Source: Myxosarcina sp. GI1
Lineage (GTDB): Bacteria; Cyanobacteriota; Cyanobacteriia; Cyanobacteriales; Xenococcaceae
NCBI RefSeq assembly: GCF_000756305.1
Contig: NZ_JRFE01000012.1
Span: 56,830-120,829, forward strand
Direction: 5' to 3'
Length of the DNA: 64,000 nt
In this document: one piece after another, positions 44,015-53,215 of the stretch
How the letters are laid out: each line of letters starts with the position of its first letter
Position numbering within the stretch: position 1 is the first letter of the stretch
Position numbers and translations under genes: made by a program
Notes under the pieces: model-generated
Told to the model about the DNA's origin: nothing
What the model saw: the letters and a program-made list of their open reading frames with translations, nothing else
Databases searched by the model: none

Positions 44015-45358
44015 TCAGGTGGTTACCTGCTGTAAAGTATTAACGAAGTTGGGATAAGAAATTGAGGCTGCTTCGGCGCGATGAATGGTAGTAACCCCCT
44101 CGGCAGTTAAACCTGCGATCGCCAGACTCATAGCAATACGATGATCTGTATAACTATCGACATCCGTTCCCTTTAGAAAATTGCCGCCAGTAATTTCCAA
44201 GCCATCGGGCAATTCGCCGATCTTTACTCCCATTTTAGTTAGTTCTGATGCCATTACTGCCAGGCGATCGCTCTCTTTGACTCGTAACTCTGCTGCATCT
44301 TTAATAACTGTAGTTCCCTCCGCAAAAGCAGCAGCCACTGCTATAATTGGAATTTCATCGATGAGACGGGGAATCAAACTGCCTTTCAGAGTGCAGGCTT
44401 TAAGTTGGCTGTAGCGGACGCGCAAGTCGGCAACTGGTTCGCCTGCTACAATACGTTCGTTTTCTCTAGTAATATCTGCCTCCATCATTTCTAGAGCCTC
44501 TAAGATTCCAGTGCGAGTAGGATTAATTCCGACATTAGTAATTAACAATTCTGAGTCAGGCACAATTGCCGCAGCCACCAGCCAAAAGGCAGCAGAACTA
44601 ATATCACCTGGAACGACGACCTTTTGTCCTGTAAGTTGAGGTTGTCCGATTAAAGTAACGCTATTAGTTTGCGGGTCTACCGTTAGTTTGGCACCAAAAG
44701 CCTTTAACATTCGTTCGCTGTGGTCGCGAGACAAAGCTGGTTCGATAACTGTAGTATTGCCTTCTGCCATTAATCCCGCCAGCAAAATACATGACTTGAC
44801 CTGTGCCGAAGCAATAGGAGATAAATAGTTTATGGCTTTAAGCTTTCTGCCTTTGACCGCTAAAGGAGCCAGTGAATTTTGCTTGCGTCCCCAGATAGTT
44901 GCACCCATGCGTTCTAAGGGAGTAACCACGCGAGACATAGGACGCGATCGCAACGAACTATCTCCCGTAACTACAAACAATCTGTCGGGATGAGATGCCA
45001 ATAAGCCCAGCATTAACCGTATCGTAGTTCCAGAATTACCCGCATCCAAAACGCCAGCAGGTTCTTGCAAATTGCCCAAACCGACTCCTTTAACCACAAC
45101 TCGCTCGGTATTTAGTTCGGATATTTGCGCTCCCATCGCCCGAAAACAGTTAGCGGTGCTGCGAGGGTCTTCTCCTAATAGCAATCCTTCAATAATTGTC
45201 TCTCCAGAGGCAATTGCTCCCAACATCAAGGCACGATGAGAAATTGATTTATCTCCTGGTATGGCGATCGCTCCTCGTACTGCTATTCCCGAACTAGGAG
45301 GGGCGATCGCTAATTGCTGAGAATTAGCGCGGTTATGAATGGTTATCACAGAAGACAT
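44015..45358 (-). CDS. aroA: 3-phosphoshikimate 1-carboxyvinyltransferase (EPSP synthase)
   Basis: The sixth shikimate-pathway enzyme, forming EPSP from shikimate-3-phosphate and PEP. Motifs are [41 protein letters not shown] and [10 protein letters not shown]. Length 447 is normal. The GTT and AGNSG segments fit a class II type. It is convergent with ccaA, with 12 bp between stops. It supplies chorismate both for core metabolism and for the aryl cluster, but is not linked to it. Confidence 0.96.
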   Translation of the reverse strand: MSSVITIHNRANSQQLAIAPPSSGIAVRGAIAIPGDKSISHRALMLGAIASGETIIEGLLLGEDPRSTANCFRAMGAQISELNTERVVVKGVGLGNLQEPAGVLDAGNSGTTIRLMLGLLASHPDRLFVVTGDSSLRSRPMSRVVTPLERMGATIWGRKQNSLAPLAVKGRKLKAINYLSPIASAQVKSCILLAGLMAEGNTTVIEPALSRDHSERMLKAFGAKLTVDPQTNSVTLIGQPQLTGQKVVVPGDISSAAFWLVAAAIVPDSELLITNVGINPTRTGILEALEMMEADITRENERIVAGEPVADLRVRYSQLKACTLKGSLIPRLIDEIPIIAVAAAFAEGTTVIKDAAELRVKESDRLAVMASELTKMGVKIGELPDGLEITGGNFLKGTDVDSYTDHRIAMSLAIAGLTAEGVTTIHRAEAASISYPNFVNTLQQVTT

Positions 45359-45745
45359 AAGCGAGCGATAAAAATAATAATATTCGTAGCCAATCTTAGC
45401 AAAGTTTGTTCTAGCTGTAGGTTTTCAATTTGGCTTATTTGAAAGTCACAGGCAGTAACTTATCTTGCTTTGTTCGCAGACTAAAAACTAGCTAGCTCCC
45501 TTAAATTAATAGGTAAATTTTTGCTTTGTGGCGATCGCTATAAATGCTTAATATATTTTAAGGCAAAATTGTAGTATTACTGTGCTAATATCAAAACAAA
45601 TTATAATTTTTTGTACTTTTGTAAAATAAATTAATTAAAGTCACACTAATTATTAAAGCTATAAATAGCTATTATTTCACACTGTAATTTTCCAGTATTC
45701 AGTAGGAAAACCTGATAGCTCTTGTTTCAAGCAATTATTTTTTAT

Positions 45746-45775
45746 TTGACTATTAGTTTTGTTTATATGTAAAAT
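45746..45775 (+). promoter_or_regulatory. Sigma-70-type promoter of duplicated gene, copy 1
   Basis: TTGACT (45746-45751) and TAAAAT (45770-45775) with an 18-bp spacer. The same arrangement at the same distance stands before copy 2, which supports it. The leader of about 100 nt ends in AGGAGA, 8 nt before the ATG. Confidence 0.7.
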
Positions 45776-45811
45776 AGCTTTTAACTTAACTTATATTAAT
45801 TTTTGGTTATT

Positions 45812-45835
45812 TTTCGCAACTATAGTCAAGCGAAA
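45812..45835 (+). promoter_or_regulatory. Conserved leader hairpin, copy 1
   Basis: TTTCGC and GCGAAA pair around a 12-nt loop, 48 bp before the start codon. Both arms are unchanged in copy 2 while the loop varies, so the structure appears to be kept. Confidence 0.55.
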
Positions 45836-45883
45836 TTTTAATCTAAAAATATAATCATTAGCAAACTTCAGGAGATACGATTC

Positions 45884-46291
45884 ATGCCAAAAAATGATTT
45901 TTTTCTCAGTCCAGACGATTCTCAAAGTATGGGCGACATTGAGTTTATGAGAAAGTCAAAGAAGGTAAGAAAAACTTTTCCCAAAAATGCTAGTAATCAA
46001 GGTGCTTTTGAAGTAGTCACAGATACTGCGTCAATAAAAAATAAAAATTCTAATACTGGAAACGAGCAAGACCAAAGTAGCAATAGAGCTTTTGGCTCTT
46101 CTAATTTTAGTTCTCAAGGTCAGCCTGGAGCTACTGGAGGTTCTGTGGTCACTCAAACTAGTGGCAATTTCAAACCGCAATCTAGCTTTACTAACGCAAG
46201 TTCTAATAAAAGCTCAAAACAGCGTCGTCGAAGCGACAGCAGTATGGATATGTTCCGTAACATGGCGCGGGACATGAAAAAAAGAAGATAA
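45884..46291 (+). CDS. Small hydrophilic conserved protein, paralogue 1
   Basis: A 135-residue basic, low-complexity protein rich in Ser, Asn, Lys and Gln, probably disordered. Conserved blocks are NDFFLSPDDSQSMGDIEFMR at the N-terminus, GQPGATGGSVVTQTSGNFKP in the middle, and SSMDMFRNMARDMKK at the C-terminus, which may form a short amphipathic helix. I do not recognise a named family, though the pattern looks cyanobacterial. The ribosome site AGGAGA is well placed. A paralogue with its own promoter follows at 46781, so both copies are probably expressed. Confidence 0.8.
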   Translation: MPKNDFFLSPDDSQSMGDIEFMRKSKKVRKTFPKNASNQGAFEVVTDTASIKNKNSNTGNEQDQSSNRAFGSSNFSSQGQPGATGGSVVTQTSGNFKPQSSFTNASSNKSSKQRRRSDSSMDMFRNMARDMKKRR

Positions 46292-46338
46292 ACAAAGTTT
46301 TTCTGATTTGAGCCAATTATTTTAAAGGCTAAATTTTT

Positions 46339-46375
46339 ACTGAAGTAGTTATTTAAAACCACTTCAGTATTTTCA
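46339..46375 (+). terminator. Terminator after paralogue 1
   Basis: ACTGAAGT pairs with ACTTCAGT, with a mismatched inner extension and a short T-run (ATTTT). A homologous hairpin follows paralogue 2. Confidence 0.65.
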
Positions 46376-46641
46376 TTCCAATCCGATATTTTGAAAGAGA
46401 TGAAAACTGAGGGTTGCGATCGCTGTAAATGCTTGAATATTTTTAGGCAACTTTGTAGTGGTGCAGAGTCAACCTCAAACTAAATTAGAAAAATTTGTAT
46501 TTTTTAAAACTAACCGCTCGATCTTGTAACGGTTATTAAAACTATAAATAGCTAAAAATAGCTGCTACTTAGCTTGGCAATTTGCTATTCGTCAGCAAAA
46601 AAAACTTGACAGCTATTACCTTTCGAGAGATCGCTTTTTAT

Positions 46642-46671
46642 TTGACTATTAGTTTTATTTATATGTACAAT
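46642..46671 (+). promoter_or_regulatory. Sigma-70-type promoter of duplicated gene, copy 2
   Basis: TTGACT (46642-46647), 18-bp spacer, TACAAT (46666-46671). The spacer differs from copy 1 at one position only. Confidence 0.7.
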
Positions 46672-46707
46672 AACATTTAACTTAACTTAAATTAATTTTT
46701 GGTTATT

Positions 46708-46731
46708 TTTCGCAACTATAGCCAGGCGAAA
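46708..46731 (+). promoter_or_regulatory. Conserved leader hairpin, copy 2
   Basis: TTTCGC/GCGAAA stem with a 12-nt loop, 49 bp before the ATG, equivalent to the hairpin at 45812. Confidence 0.55.
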
Positions 46732-46780
46732 TTTTAATTTAGACGTATTTTCATCGGCACCATCACAGGAGACACAATTC

Positions 46781-47203
46781 ATGGCAAAAAATGATTTTTT
46801 TCTCAGTCCAGATGATTCACAGACTCTGGGCGACATCGACTATATGAGAAAGGCAAAGAAAGTTAGAAAAACTTTTCCTAAAACTTTAAAAAATACAGAG
46901 GGTTTTGAAATAACCGTAGAGACTTCTTCTATGGGAAATGCAGGTTTTGGTAATGAAATCAAACCTACTCTAAGTTCTTCTCAAGGTCAGCCGGGAGCTA
47001 CTGGCGGCTCTATAGTAACTCAAACTAGCGGTAATTTTAAACCGCAATCTAGCATTACTACTGGTTCTGCGGTCAATCAAGCTAACACTCAAACTAGTTC
47101 TCTCAACGCTAGTTATAGTAAAAAGCCAGAGCAGCGTCGTCAAAGCGACAGCAGTATGGATATGTTCCGTAATATGGCGCGAGATATTAAAAAAGGAAGA
47201 TAA
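46781..47203 (+). CDS. Small hydrophilic conserved protein, paralogue 2
   Basis: A 140-residue paralogue of the protein at 45884, with the same N-terminal block (NDFFLSPDDSQTLGDIDYMR), the GQPGATGGSIVTQTSGNFKP core, and the C-terminal SSMDMFRNMARDIKK. The connecting stretches differ in length and sequence, consistent with disordered linkers under weak constraint and an older duplication. AGGAGA lies 8 nt before the ATG. Unknown function; conserved termini suggest both ends bind partners. Confidence 0.8.
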   Translation: MAKNDFFLSPDDSQTLGDIDYMRKAKKVRKTFPKTLKNTEGFEITVETSSMGNAGFGNEIKPTLSSSQGQPGATGGSIVTQTSGNFKPQSSITTGSAVNQANTQTSSLNASYSKKPEQRRQSDSSMDMFRNMARDIKKGR

Positions 47204-47256
47204 ACTACCAAGTTTTTCTTCGATTTAAGCCAGCTTTTTTTTAGGCTAAATTTTAT

Positions 47257-47291
47257 ACTGAGGCGGTTATATTAAACTACCTCAGTTTTTT
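47257..47291 (+). terminator. Terminator after paralogue 2
   Basis: ACTGAGG pairs with CCTCAGT, with an imperfect inner stem, then a T-run of six. It ends 38 bp from the convergent msrP stop. Confidence 0.75.
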
Positions 47292-47328
47292 ATAGAAAAT
47301 CGGTCGATATTGCCCGACACTATATTTT

Positions 47329-48327
47329 TTAGGCGTACAGACTAGCTACATATTCTCCATAGCCATTGTAGGGAAGTGTTTCTTTAATTTCCCACGATAA
47401 GCCAGGTCCCGTACTGATAAATTTTTCTGTAGCCTGCGACCATCGAGGATGGGGAACATCGGGTTCTACATTAGCTTCAAACTTGTATTCGTTAGGATCG
47501 AGAGTATTCCAGTAAGTGGCTGGCTGAGTTGCCATAAATTCAATCTTGACAATAGATTTAGCTCCTTTAAACCCGTATTTCCAGGGAGTAACCATACGTA
47601 AGGGTGCGCCATGTTGTTTGGGCAAGTCATGACCGTAAATACCAACTGCAAAAAAAGCCAGGTCGTTTGCCATTTCTTCAATTCGCAGTCCTTCTGTATA
47701 TGGCCAGGGAAGCGAACCCAAATGAAATGTAGGACCTGTAGTAATTTCGGGGTCATAAAAAGAAGTGAAGCTAACAAACTTAGCTTTAGCAGTAGGTTCG
47801 ACAGCCTCAATTAAAGCTTTCATGGGAAAACCAATCCAAGGCAGCACCATAGACCAGGCTTCAACGCAACGAAAGCGATAAATTCTTTCTTCGAGGGGAA
47901 ACTGTTGTTTGAGGTCGTCAATGTCGTAGGTACGAGGATTTTTAACCAAACCCGTTACTTCAACCTGCCAATTTTCTGTAGGTAATTTTTGGGCATCGAG
48001 CCAAATTTTCTTATTGCCACCATACTCATAAAAATTATTGTATTGTCCTGCAATTTCTTCTGTAGTTATCGGTCGGTTAACTTTGGCAAATTTAGGATTC
48101 TGGGCGACATCAATAGGCGGTAAATCCAGGCTAGCTTCTAAAGCGGTTTGTGAAGCAGATTTGCCAACGGCAGTTCCTGCTTGGCAACCAGCTAGAGGTA
48201 ATACACTCGCTCCGATGCCTGCCCCAATTAGAGTTTTAATAAAGCGACGGCGATTATAGTACAGTCGAGGCGGAGTTATCTGATTTTCGGAAATTTCCCA
48301 GGCTTGAGGAATGCGAATTAAAGTCAT
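47329..48327 (-). CDS. msrP: Protein-methionine-sulfoxide reductase catalytic subunit (YedY type)
   Basis: A molybdopterin enzyme that repairs methionine sulfoxide in exported proteins. The N-terminus has a Tat signal YNRRRFIKTLIGAG followed by a lipobox-like LPLAGC. The Mo-cofactor Cys is in YRFRCVEAWSMVLPW, and WPYTEGLRIEEMANDL, GIYGHDLPKQHGAPLRMVTP and WKYGFKGAKSIVKI are family signatures. I start at ATG 48327; a frame 13 codons longer has no support. The haem-binding MsrQ partner is not adjacent. Confidence 0.92.
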   Translation of the reverse strand: MTLIRIPQAWEISENQITPPRLYYNRRRFIKTLIGAGIGASVLPLAGCQAGTAVGKSASQTALEASLDLPPIDVAQNPKFAKVNRPITTEEIAGQYNNFYEYGGNKKIWLDAQKLPTENWQVEVTGLVKNPRTYDIDDLKQQFPLEERIYRFRCVEAWSMVLPWIGFPMKALIEAVEPTAKAKFVSFTSFYDPEITTGPTFHLGSLPWPYTEGLRIEEMANDLAFFAVGIYGHDLPKQHGAPLRMVTPWKYGFKGAKSIVKIEFMATQPATYWNTLDPNEYKFEANVEPDVPHPRWSQATEKFISTGPGLSWEIKETLPYNGYGEYVASLYA

Positions 48328-48588
48328 TAAAGTTGGCGATTGTTTGTTAACAGAATATTCAAGCAATATCTATACTCGATCGAGAGTCAAGTTAGTACGC
48401 TAGACCATCGGTGCGATTACGTTCGGCGTACCGCAATCATGCGAATCGCCTGTAGATAGAGTAGAAATTAATTTAATTATCTCAAAAATTACTAGAGAAA
48501 CGGTCGTCCTCAACCACGTAAATTCGTCAGTAATCTTCAATCGTTGCTCAATTTAGAGAAAATATTAAACTAAATATAAACATATAAT

Positions 48589-49419
48589 ATGACTCTAATA
48601 AATTCTCTAATTCACACCTTGCTCTGTTTATTGTGGATCTGCTGCCTATGGCTGTATAGCCCCACTCTGGCTCTGGCAGATACCAATCACAATATCAATA
48701 TCACTACTCAACAGATAAAAAGAGGAGAGCAAATCGCCCAAAAAGCAGTTCGTGCCGCTCAAAATGGTGACTTTGCTCGTTCCGAAGATTATTGGACGCA
48801 GCTAATCGATGAATTTCCTGATAATCCTGCCGTCTGGAGCAATCGAGGCAACGTTCGCATCGGTCAGTATAAATTAGCAGCCGCGATCGCCGATTACAGT
48901 CGCTCGATCGAACTCGCCCCCGAATATCCCGATGCCTATCTCAATCGTGGTATTGCTTATGAAGGTCAAAGACGCTGGCAACTAGCTTTAGCCGATTACA
49001 ATCGCGTGCTGGAAATCGACGACCGAGATCCAACGGCTTACAATAATCGCGGTAACGCCAAAGCAGGACAGGAAAAATGGCAAGAAGCTTTAGATGACTA
49101 TAACCAGGCGGTTAGTCTCGCACCCGATTTTGCTTTGGCTCGCGCTAATGCTGCTTTAGTTACCTATCAATTGGGCGATCGCGCCGAAGCGATTCGTCAA
49201 ATGCGTAATTTAGTTCGCAAGTATCCTATGTTTGCCGATATGCGTGCGGCTCTAGCAGCAGTGCTTTGGGTAGAGGGCAAACAAGGAGAAGCCGAAAGTA
49301 ACTGGGTAGCGACAGTAGGCTTAGACAATCGTTACCAAGATCTAGAGTGGGTGCAAAATATTCGTCGTTGGCCGCCAACAATGACAACAGCACTAGATAA
49401 ATTTTTAAAGCTCAATTAA
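48589..49419 (+). CDS. Secreted TPR-repeat protein
   Basis: A 276-residue protein with a signal peptide (LLCLLWICCLWLYSPTLALA) and four or so tetratricopeptide repeats from about residue 70, for example WSNRGNVRIGQYKLAAAIAD and AYLNRGIAYEGQRRWQLALA. Probably periplasmic or thylakoid-lumenal, acting as a scaffold for a protein complex. It lies 22 bp before the next gene on the same strand, so the two may be an operon. Partner unknown. Confidence 0.85.
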   Translation: MTLINSLIHTLLCLLWICCLWLYSPTLALADTNHNINITTQQIKRGEQIAQKAVRAAQNGDFARSEDYWTQLIDEFPDNPAVWSNRGNVRIGQYKLAAAIADYSRSIELAPEYPDAYLNRGIAYEGQRRWQLALADYNRVLEIDDRDPTAYNNRGNAKAGQEKWQEALDDYNQAVSLAPDFALARANAALVTYQLGDRAEAIRQMRNLVRKYPMFADMRAALAAVLWVEGKQGEAESNWVATVGLDNRYQDLEWVQNIRRWPPTMTTALDKFLKLN

Positions 49420-49441
49420 CACTATAACCATATATATAGTC

Positions 49442-49975
49442 ATGAACCATTCTCAACAGCAAACACCATCACTCTCGTTTCAAGAGGCAATTTTAGAAAC
49501 TCAATCGTTGATGGTTAAGATGAGCCAAAACGAACTTCAGGAGTCAGAAATCGAACGGGCGATCGCCACGATGATCGATACTAAAGCAGGAGCGCGAGGC
49601 TTTTTTGTGCCTTATCTAACTGGAGATTTGACCCTGGCAGATAATCCGTCATCTGGAGTAATTGAAGCTTTAAAAACCGCTCCCGAAATAGTTGGCGAAC
49701 TATTAGTCAAAAATTTAGCCATGTCTACGGCAATGGCAGTGGTTCATCAACGCAATCAGGATCTAGAAAATGCCCTGGGTTCGGAGCAAGTTGCCAGAAG
49801 GACTGCTAATTTAATTCGGCAGATGAATTTAGATATAGTTAAAACAGAAATAACCAAATTAGAGCAAACTATTGCTAAAGGTGAAGGTAATTACCAAAGC
49901 TTTCTCAAACGTTGGGGTTATGATGCCGAACAACAACAGGCAATTTACAAAGCAATAAAAGCGATCGAAATTTAG
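49442..49975 (+). CDS. Conserved hypothetical protein, 177 aa
   Basis: A soluble, largely alpha-helical 177-residue protein. Its central stretch TMIDTKAGARGFFVPYLTGD and LLVKNLAMSTAMAVVH are likely structured, and the C-terminus NYQSFLKRWGYDAEQQQAIY looks helical and basic. No known motif recognised. It follows the TPR gene by 22 bp. I cannot assign a function. Confidence 0.65.
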   Translation: MNHSQQQTPSLSFQEAILETQSLMVKMSQNELQESEIERAIATMIDTKAGARGFFVPYLTGDLTLADNPSSGVIEALKTAPEIVGELLVKNLAMSTAMAVVHQRNQDLENALGSEQVARRTANLIRQMNLDIVKTEITKLEQTIAKGEGNYQSFLKRWGYDAEQQQAIYKAIKAIEI

Positions 49976-50055
49976 ACACCAGAAGAAGTCAAAAGCTATT
50001 CTTGGCTTCAGCTACGGTACTATTTTGATAGTATTAATACTTGTCGGCTAAATCG

Positions 50056-51543
50056 ATGACGAGAGCGCGAACCAGCAATCACAAAGCAGATATTCTGGCA
50101 ATTGACGATACGCCAGAAAATTTGGCTTTATTATCTCAAATGTTGACGGAAAAAGGTTACAAAGTTAGAAGCGTAACCAAAGGTTCTACAGCCTTACGGG
50201 GAGCTAAAGCCGCACCCCCAGACTTGATTTTGTTAGATGTTAAAATGCCTCAAATGAATGGCTATGAGGTCTGCCAGGAGCTTAAAGCCGACGATCGCAC
50301 TCGTAATATTCCCGTGATCTTTATTAGTGCTTTGGGAGATGTTTTTGATAAAGTCAAAGCTTTTCAGGCTGGTGGTGTAGACTATATTACCAAGCCGTTT
50401 CAGGTTGAAGAAGTATTAGCCAGATTAGATACTCACTTAACAATTCGTAACTTGCAATTGCAGCTTCAAGCGCAAAATATTCATCTCCAGCAAGAAATAG
50501 CTAAAAAAACCGCTGCCGAAGATAAGTTTGCCAAAGCCTTTCGCGCCTGTCCCAATCCGATTGCGATCGCCACCGTTTTAGAAGGGCGTTTTGTAGAAGT
50601 CAACGATAGTTTTTTGCACATGAGCGGCTACTCCGAAGCAGCAGTGGTAGGAGAACAGATCGATCGCATTTATTCTTCCTGTGCTTTAGAAGTATATAAA
50701 TACGCTTTAAAAAAATCTCAGTCGCGAGGTTTTGTTCGCAACCAGGAATTAGAGTTTCGGTCTAAATCGGGTCAAGTTAAAAACGTTTTACTATCTTTAG
50801 AATTGATTCAGTTGGGTGAAACTCAATGCACTCTGCAAATTATGAACGACATCACCGAACGCAAACGGTTAGAAAATGAATTTATTTCTTTAGTCAGTCA
50901 CGAATTGCGAACTCCCATGACTTCAACCATTGGTGCACTAGACTTGTTGAACACGGGTCAATTGGGAACTTTGAGCGATCGCGGCAAACAAATATTGCAA
51001 GTAGCCATTCGTAATATAGAACGCTTGATTCGCCTGGTTAACGATATCTTAGATTTAGAACGCATAAAATCTGGCAAAATTGCGATCGAGCCAGTAGATT
51101 GCCATCTAGATCGGCTGTTAGTACAGGCAGTAGAAACCATGCAGCCGATGGCAGAACGAGCGAGAGTAGAATTACAGTTAGAATCTCTTGCAGTTAAACT
51201 AAAAATCGATCCAGACTGCATTTTACAAACTCTAACTAACTTACTCAGCAACGCGATTAAATTTTCCGAACCAAGGGCAAAAGTATGGTTAAAAGCAGCT
51301 ATTGAAGGCGATCGCTGTTTGCTACAGGTAAAAGATACTGGTAGAGGTATTCCTGCTAATAAGTTACACTCTATCTTCGAGCGTTTTCAACAGGTTGATG
51401 CTTCTGATTCTCGTGGTAAAGGCGGAACTGGTTTGGGATTGGCTATTTGCCGTCACATTGTCGAAAGGCACGACGGACAAATTTGGGTAGAAAGCCGTTT
51501 GGGTGAAGGCAGCACTTTTTACGTTAGTTTGCCATTGGTTTAG
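50056..51543 (+). CDS. Hybrid histidine kinase: REC-PAS-HisKA-HATPase
   Basis: A 495-residue sensor protein. An N-terminal receiver domain has its Asp in LILLDVKMPQMNGYEVC. A PAS domain spans about residues 155-275 (ACPNPIAIATVLEGRFVEVN). The dimerisation helix carries the phosphorylated His in SLVSHELRTPMTS, and the ATPase has NLLSNAIKFS, DTGRGIP and GGTGLGLAICRHIV. No membrane segment, so it senses an intracellular signal or is driven by another kinase. ATG 50056 is preferred to TTG five codons earlier. Confidence 0.93.
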   Translation: MTRARTSNHKADILAIDDTPENLALLSQMLTEKGYKVRSVTKGSTALRGAKAAPPDLILLDVKMPQMNGYEVCQELKADDRTRNIPVIFISALGDVFDKVKAFQAGGVDYITKPFQVEEVLARLDTHLTIRNLQLQLQAQNIHLQQEIAKKTAAEDKFAKAFRACPNPIAIATVLEGRFVEVNDSFLHMSGYSEAAVVGEQIDRIYSSCALEVYKYALKKSQSRGFVRNQELEFRSKSGQVKNVLLSLELIQLGETQCTLQIMNDITERKRLENEFISLVSHELRTPMTSTIGALDLLNTGQLGTLSDRGKQILQVAIRNIERLIRLVNDILDLERIKSGKIAIEPVDCHLDRLLVQAVETMQPMAERARVELQLESLAVKLKIDPDCILQTLTNLLSNAIKFSEPRAKVWLKAAIEGDRCLLQVKDTGRGIPANKLHSIFERFQQVDASDSRGKGGTGLGLAICRHIVERHDGQIWVESRLGEGSTFYVSLPLV

Positions 51544-51571
51544 TATTTAAAAGTCTGATAATCATCAAAAT

Positions 51572-51712
51572 TAGACTTGTTGGGTAATAACATTTGAAAT
51601 GACTGAAAAGCTTATCATATAAGGTTTTCAGATATTGTCTATCAAAAAACGCTAAATCCTATGATGAATATAGGTTATAGCTACTTTTTTAGCTTAATTC
51701 CCAACAAGTCTA
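51572..51712. mobile_element. MITE-like element, TA-flanked, 137 bp core
   Basis: Perfect 11-bp terminal inverted repeats GACTTGTTGGG/CCCAACAAGTC (51574-51584, 51700-51710) are flanked on both sides by TA, the target duplication of IS630/Tc1-mariner elements. Within it a near-perfect 13-bp hairpin (CTGAAAAGCTTAT with ATAAGGTTTTCAG) stands at 51603-51631. No coding capacity. It sits between the hybrid kinase and the galU-like gene. Confidence 0.7.
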
Positions 51713-51726
51713 TTCATCACAACTAC

Positions 51727-52614
51727 TCAATTGTAAAAATCAATCATTGTCTGACGATAGAATAACGGCATTCCCGTATCATAAGGTTGACCTTTAACTA
51801 AATAGCCGATCGCGCCTACTTCTGACTGTAGTTTATCCAAGCAGGTAGTTAGTTGGAATTCACCTTTAAATCGTTCGTTATTAGCAATTTCTGAAGCTAA
51901 AAAGTCAAATATTTTGGGTTCTAAAATATACAATCCAAAAATGCCCAAAAATTCCTTCTCGTTCATGCCTGCCACGTGTAAATGTTCACGAGCATATTCT
52001 AGAGATGGCTTTTCGTATATTTGGGTAATGTTCAACAGAGATTTGTCTTCTTGCCAAGTGCCTCCAATACAGCCTGCTTTCTGAATAATTTCATCAGACA
52101 TTATCGTAATTCCAACAACGCTTTTATTTACTCTCTTGTAGACATCAACTAGCTGCCTACTACAAGAAACTTCGGTTTCGGAAATATATACATGATCGCC
52201 TAATAGTAATAAAAACGGTTCGTTGTTTACCCAATCTTTAGCGCAAAACACAGCATGACCAAATCCCTCTGGTTTAGATTGAGTAAGAATAGTAATGCGA
52301 TCGCCCAATTTTTGTAAATACTGACTATATTCTCTGTTTTCTGATGATAGCTTCTGCCATAGTTCTGGTGATGGTTGAGACTGAAAGAAGTCTAAAAATA
52401 AATCGCGATCGCTTTCTTGAGTGATAATTGCAATTTCTTCTATACCCGCGCTTATGGCTTCTTCTACTATTGCTAAAATTATTGGTTTGGCTCGTCCGTC
52501 GCGATCGACAATTGGCAAAAACTCCTTTTTAATCGCTTTAGTTATGGGATACATTCGAGTTCCAAAACCTGCTGCGGGTATAACTGCTTTAGTTACCTTG
52601 TTAGCCGAAACCAT
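51727..52614 (-). CDS. UTP--glucose-1-phosphate uridylyltransferase-like nucleotidyltransferase
   Basis: A 295-residue sugar nucleotidyltransferase. The N-terminal nucleotide-binding motif is GFGTRMYPITKAIKKEFLPI, close to GalU but with altered residues, and it is followed by an inserted DRDGRAKPII. LLLLGDHVY supplies the metal-binding Asp region. It probably makes UDP-glucose or a similar donor for glycan synthesis. The divergence from classic GalU leaves substrate choice open. Confidence 0.8.
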   Translation of the reverse strand: MVSANKVTKAVIPAAGFGTRMYPITKAIKKEFLPIVDRDGRAKPIILAIVEEAISAGIEEIAIITQESDRDLFLDFFQSQPSPELWQKLSSENREYSQYLQKLGDRITILTQSKPEGFGHAVFCAKDWVNNEPFLLLLGDHVYISETEVSCSRQLVDVYKRVNKSVVGITIMSDEIIQKAGCIGGTWQEDKSLLNITQIYEKPSLEYAREHLHVAGMNEKEFLGIFGLYILEPKIFDFLASEIANNERFKGEFQLTTCLDKLQSEVGAIGYLVKGQPYDTGMPLFYRQTMIDFYN

Positions 52615-52788
52615 AATTTAAATTGTAATAAAACTATAAGAAAATATTAATAAAAATACTATGTGTACGCGATCGAGCGATGTAATTTGAATATTTCAAG
52701 TTTAAATAAATTAGAAAGTAAATTCGGATATAATCTTTTTGTTATCTACTGTAGTTGCTACAACCATTTTCCAATTAATTGAATTTAT

Positions 52789-53211
52789 CTACTTGACTAA
52801 ATCACAATTTTCGGGAGGGCAGCTTCCTTTGCCAGCGGTACATATTGGTAATACTCGCTCGCTTTCATCAGGCAAAATAGCTTCTACTCTAATTTGATGT
52901 TTCCAATTGCTGTAAAAGTCGTATTCGTAGCTGAATTTTTCTCTTTCTCTGAAACCAAATTTGGATAGTTTGATTTCATGAGCATTGCCCATGAATCCAC
53001 CCGTGCCAGGGTAATTGATGCCATAATGTACGCCATGAATCAGGAATTGGTGTAGATGTTCCTCTTTCCAGCCCATGACAATCTGAATTATGTAGTGAAG
53101 ATCGGCAATGGTAAGATCGCTACTCACTTTTATCCGTCGCCAAATCATCGGACTGATGCCGACTAACACTATTTTTAGCTGGTACGTGACGGGAGTTGAA
53201 GTCTCTGACAT
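52789..53211 (-). CDS. Plasmid pRiA4b ORF-3 family protein, 3'-shortened
   Basis: A 140-residue protein with the family hallmarks YQLKIVLVGISPMIWRRIKV near the N-terminus, HLHQFLIHG, YDFYSNWKHQIRVE and the Cys-containing CTAGKGSCPPENCDL. Family members usually run on for some 40 residues after PPEDCGG, so this copy is truncated at its C-terminus and may be inactive. Its start codon lies only 4 bp after the end of the broken IS6 transposase on the same strand. Function of the family is unknown. Confidence 0.7.
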   Translation of the reverse strand: MSETSTPVTYQLKIVLVGISPMIWRRIKVSSDLTIADLHYIIQIVMGWKEEHLHQFLIHGVHYGINYPGTGGFMGNAHEIKLSKFGFREREKFSYEYDFYSNWKHQIRVEAILPDESERVLPICTAGKGSCPPENCDLVK

Positions 53212-53215
53212 TAGG

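Larger units (their letters stand above)
45531..46375 (+). repeat. Tandem-duplicated transcription unit, copy 1
   Basis: From the HIP1 site at 45531 through promoter, leader, gene and terminator, this stretch matches the block 46416-47291 in the same order. Conservation is strongest in the 100 bp before the start codon and at both gene ends. Confidence 0.8.
46416..47291 (+). repeat. Tandem-duplicated transcription unit, copy 2
   Basis: Second copy of the block at 45531-46375, again beginning with a HIP1 site (46416-46423) and ending in a homologous terminator. Only 40 bp separate the two units. Confidence 0.8.
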
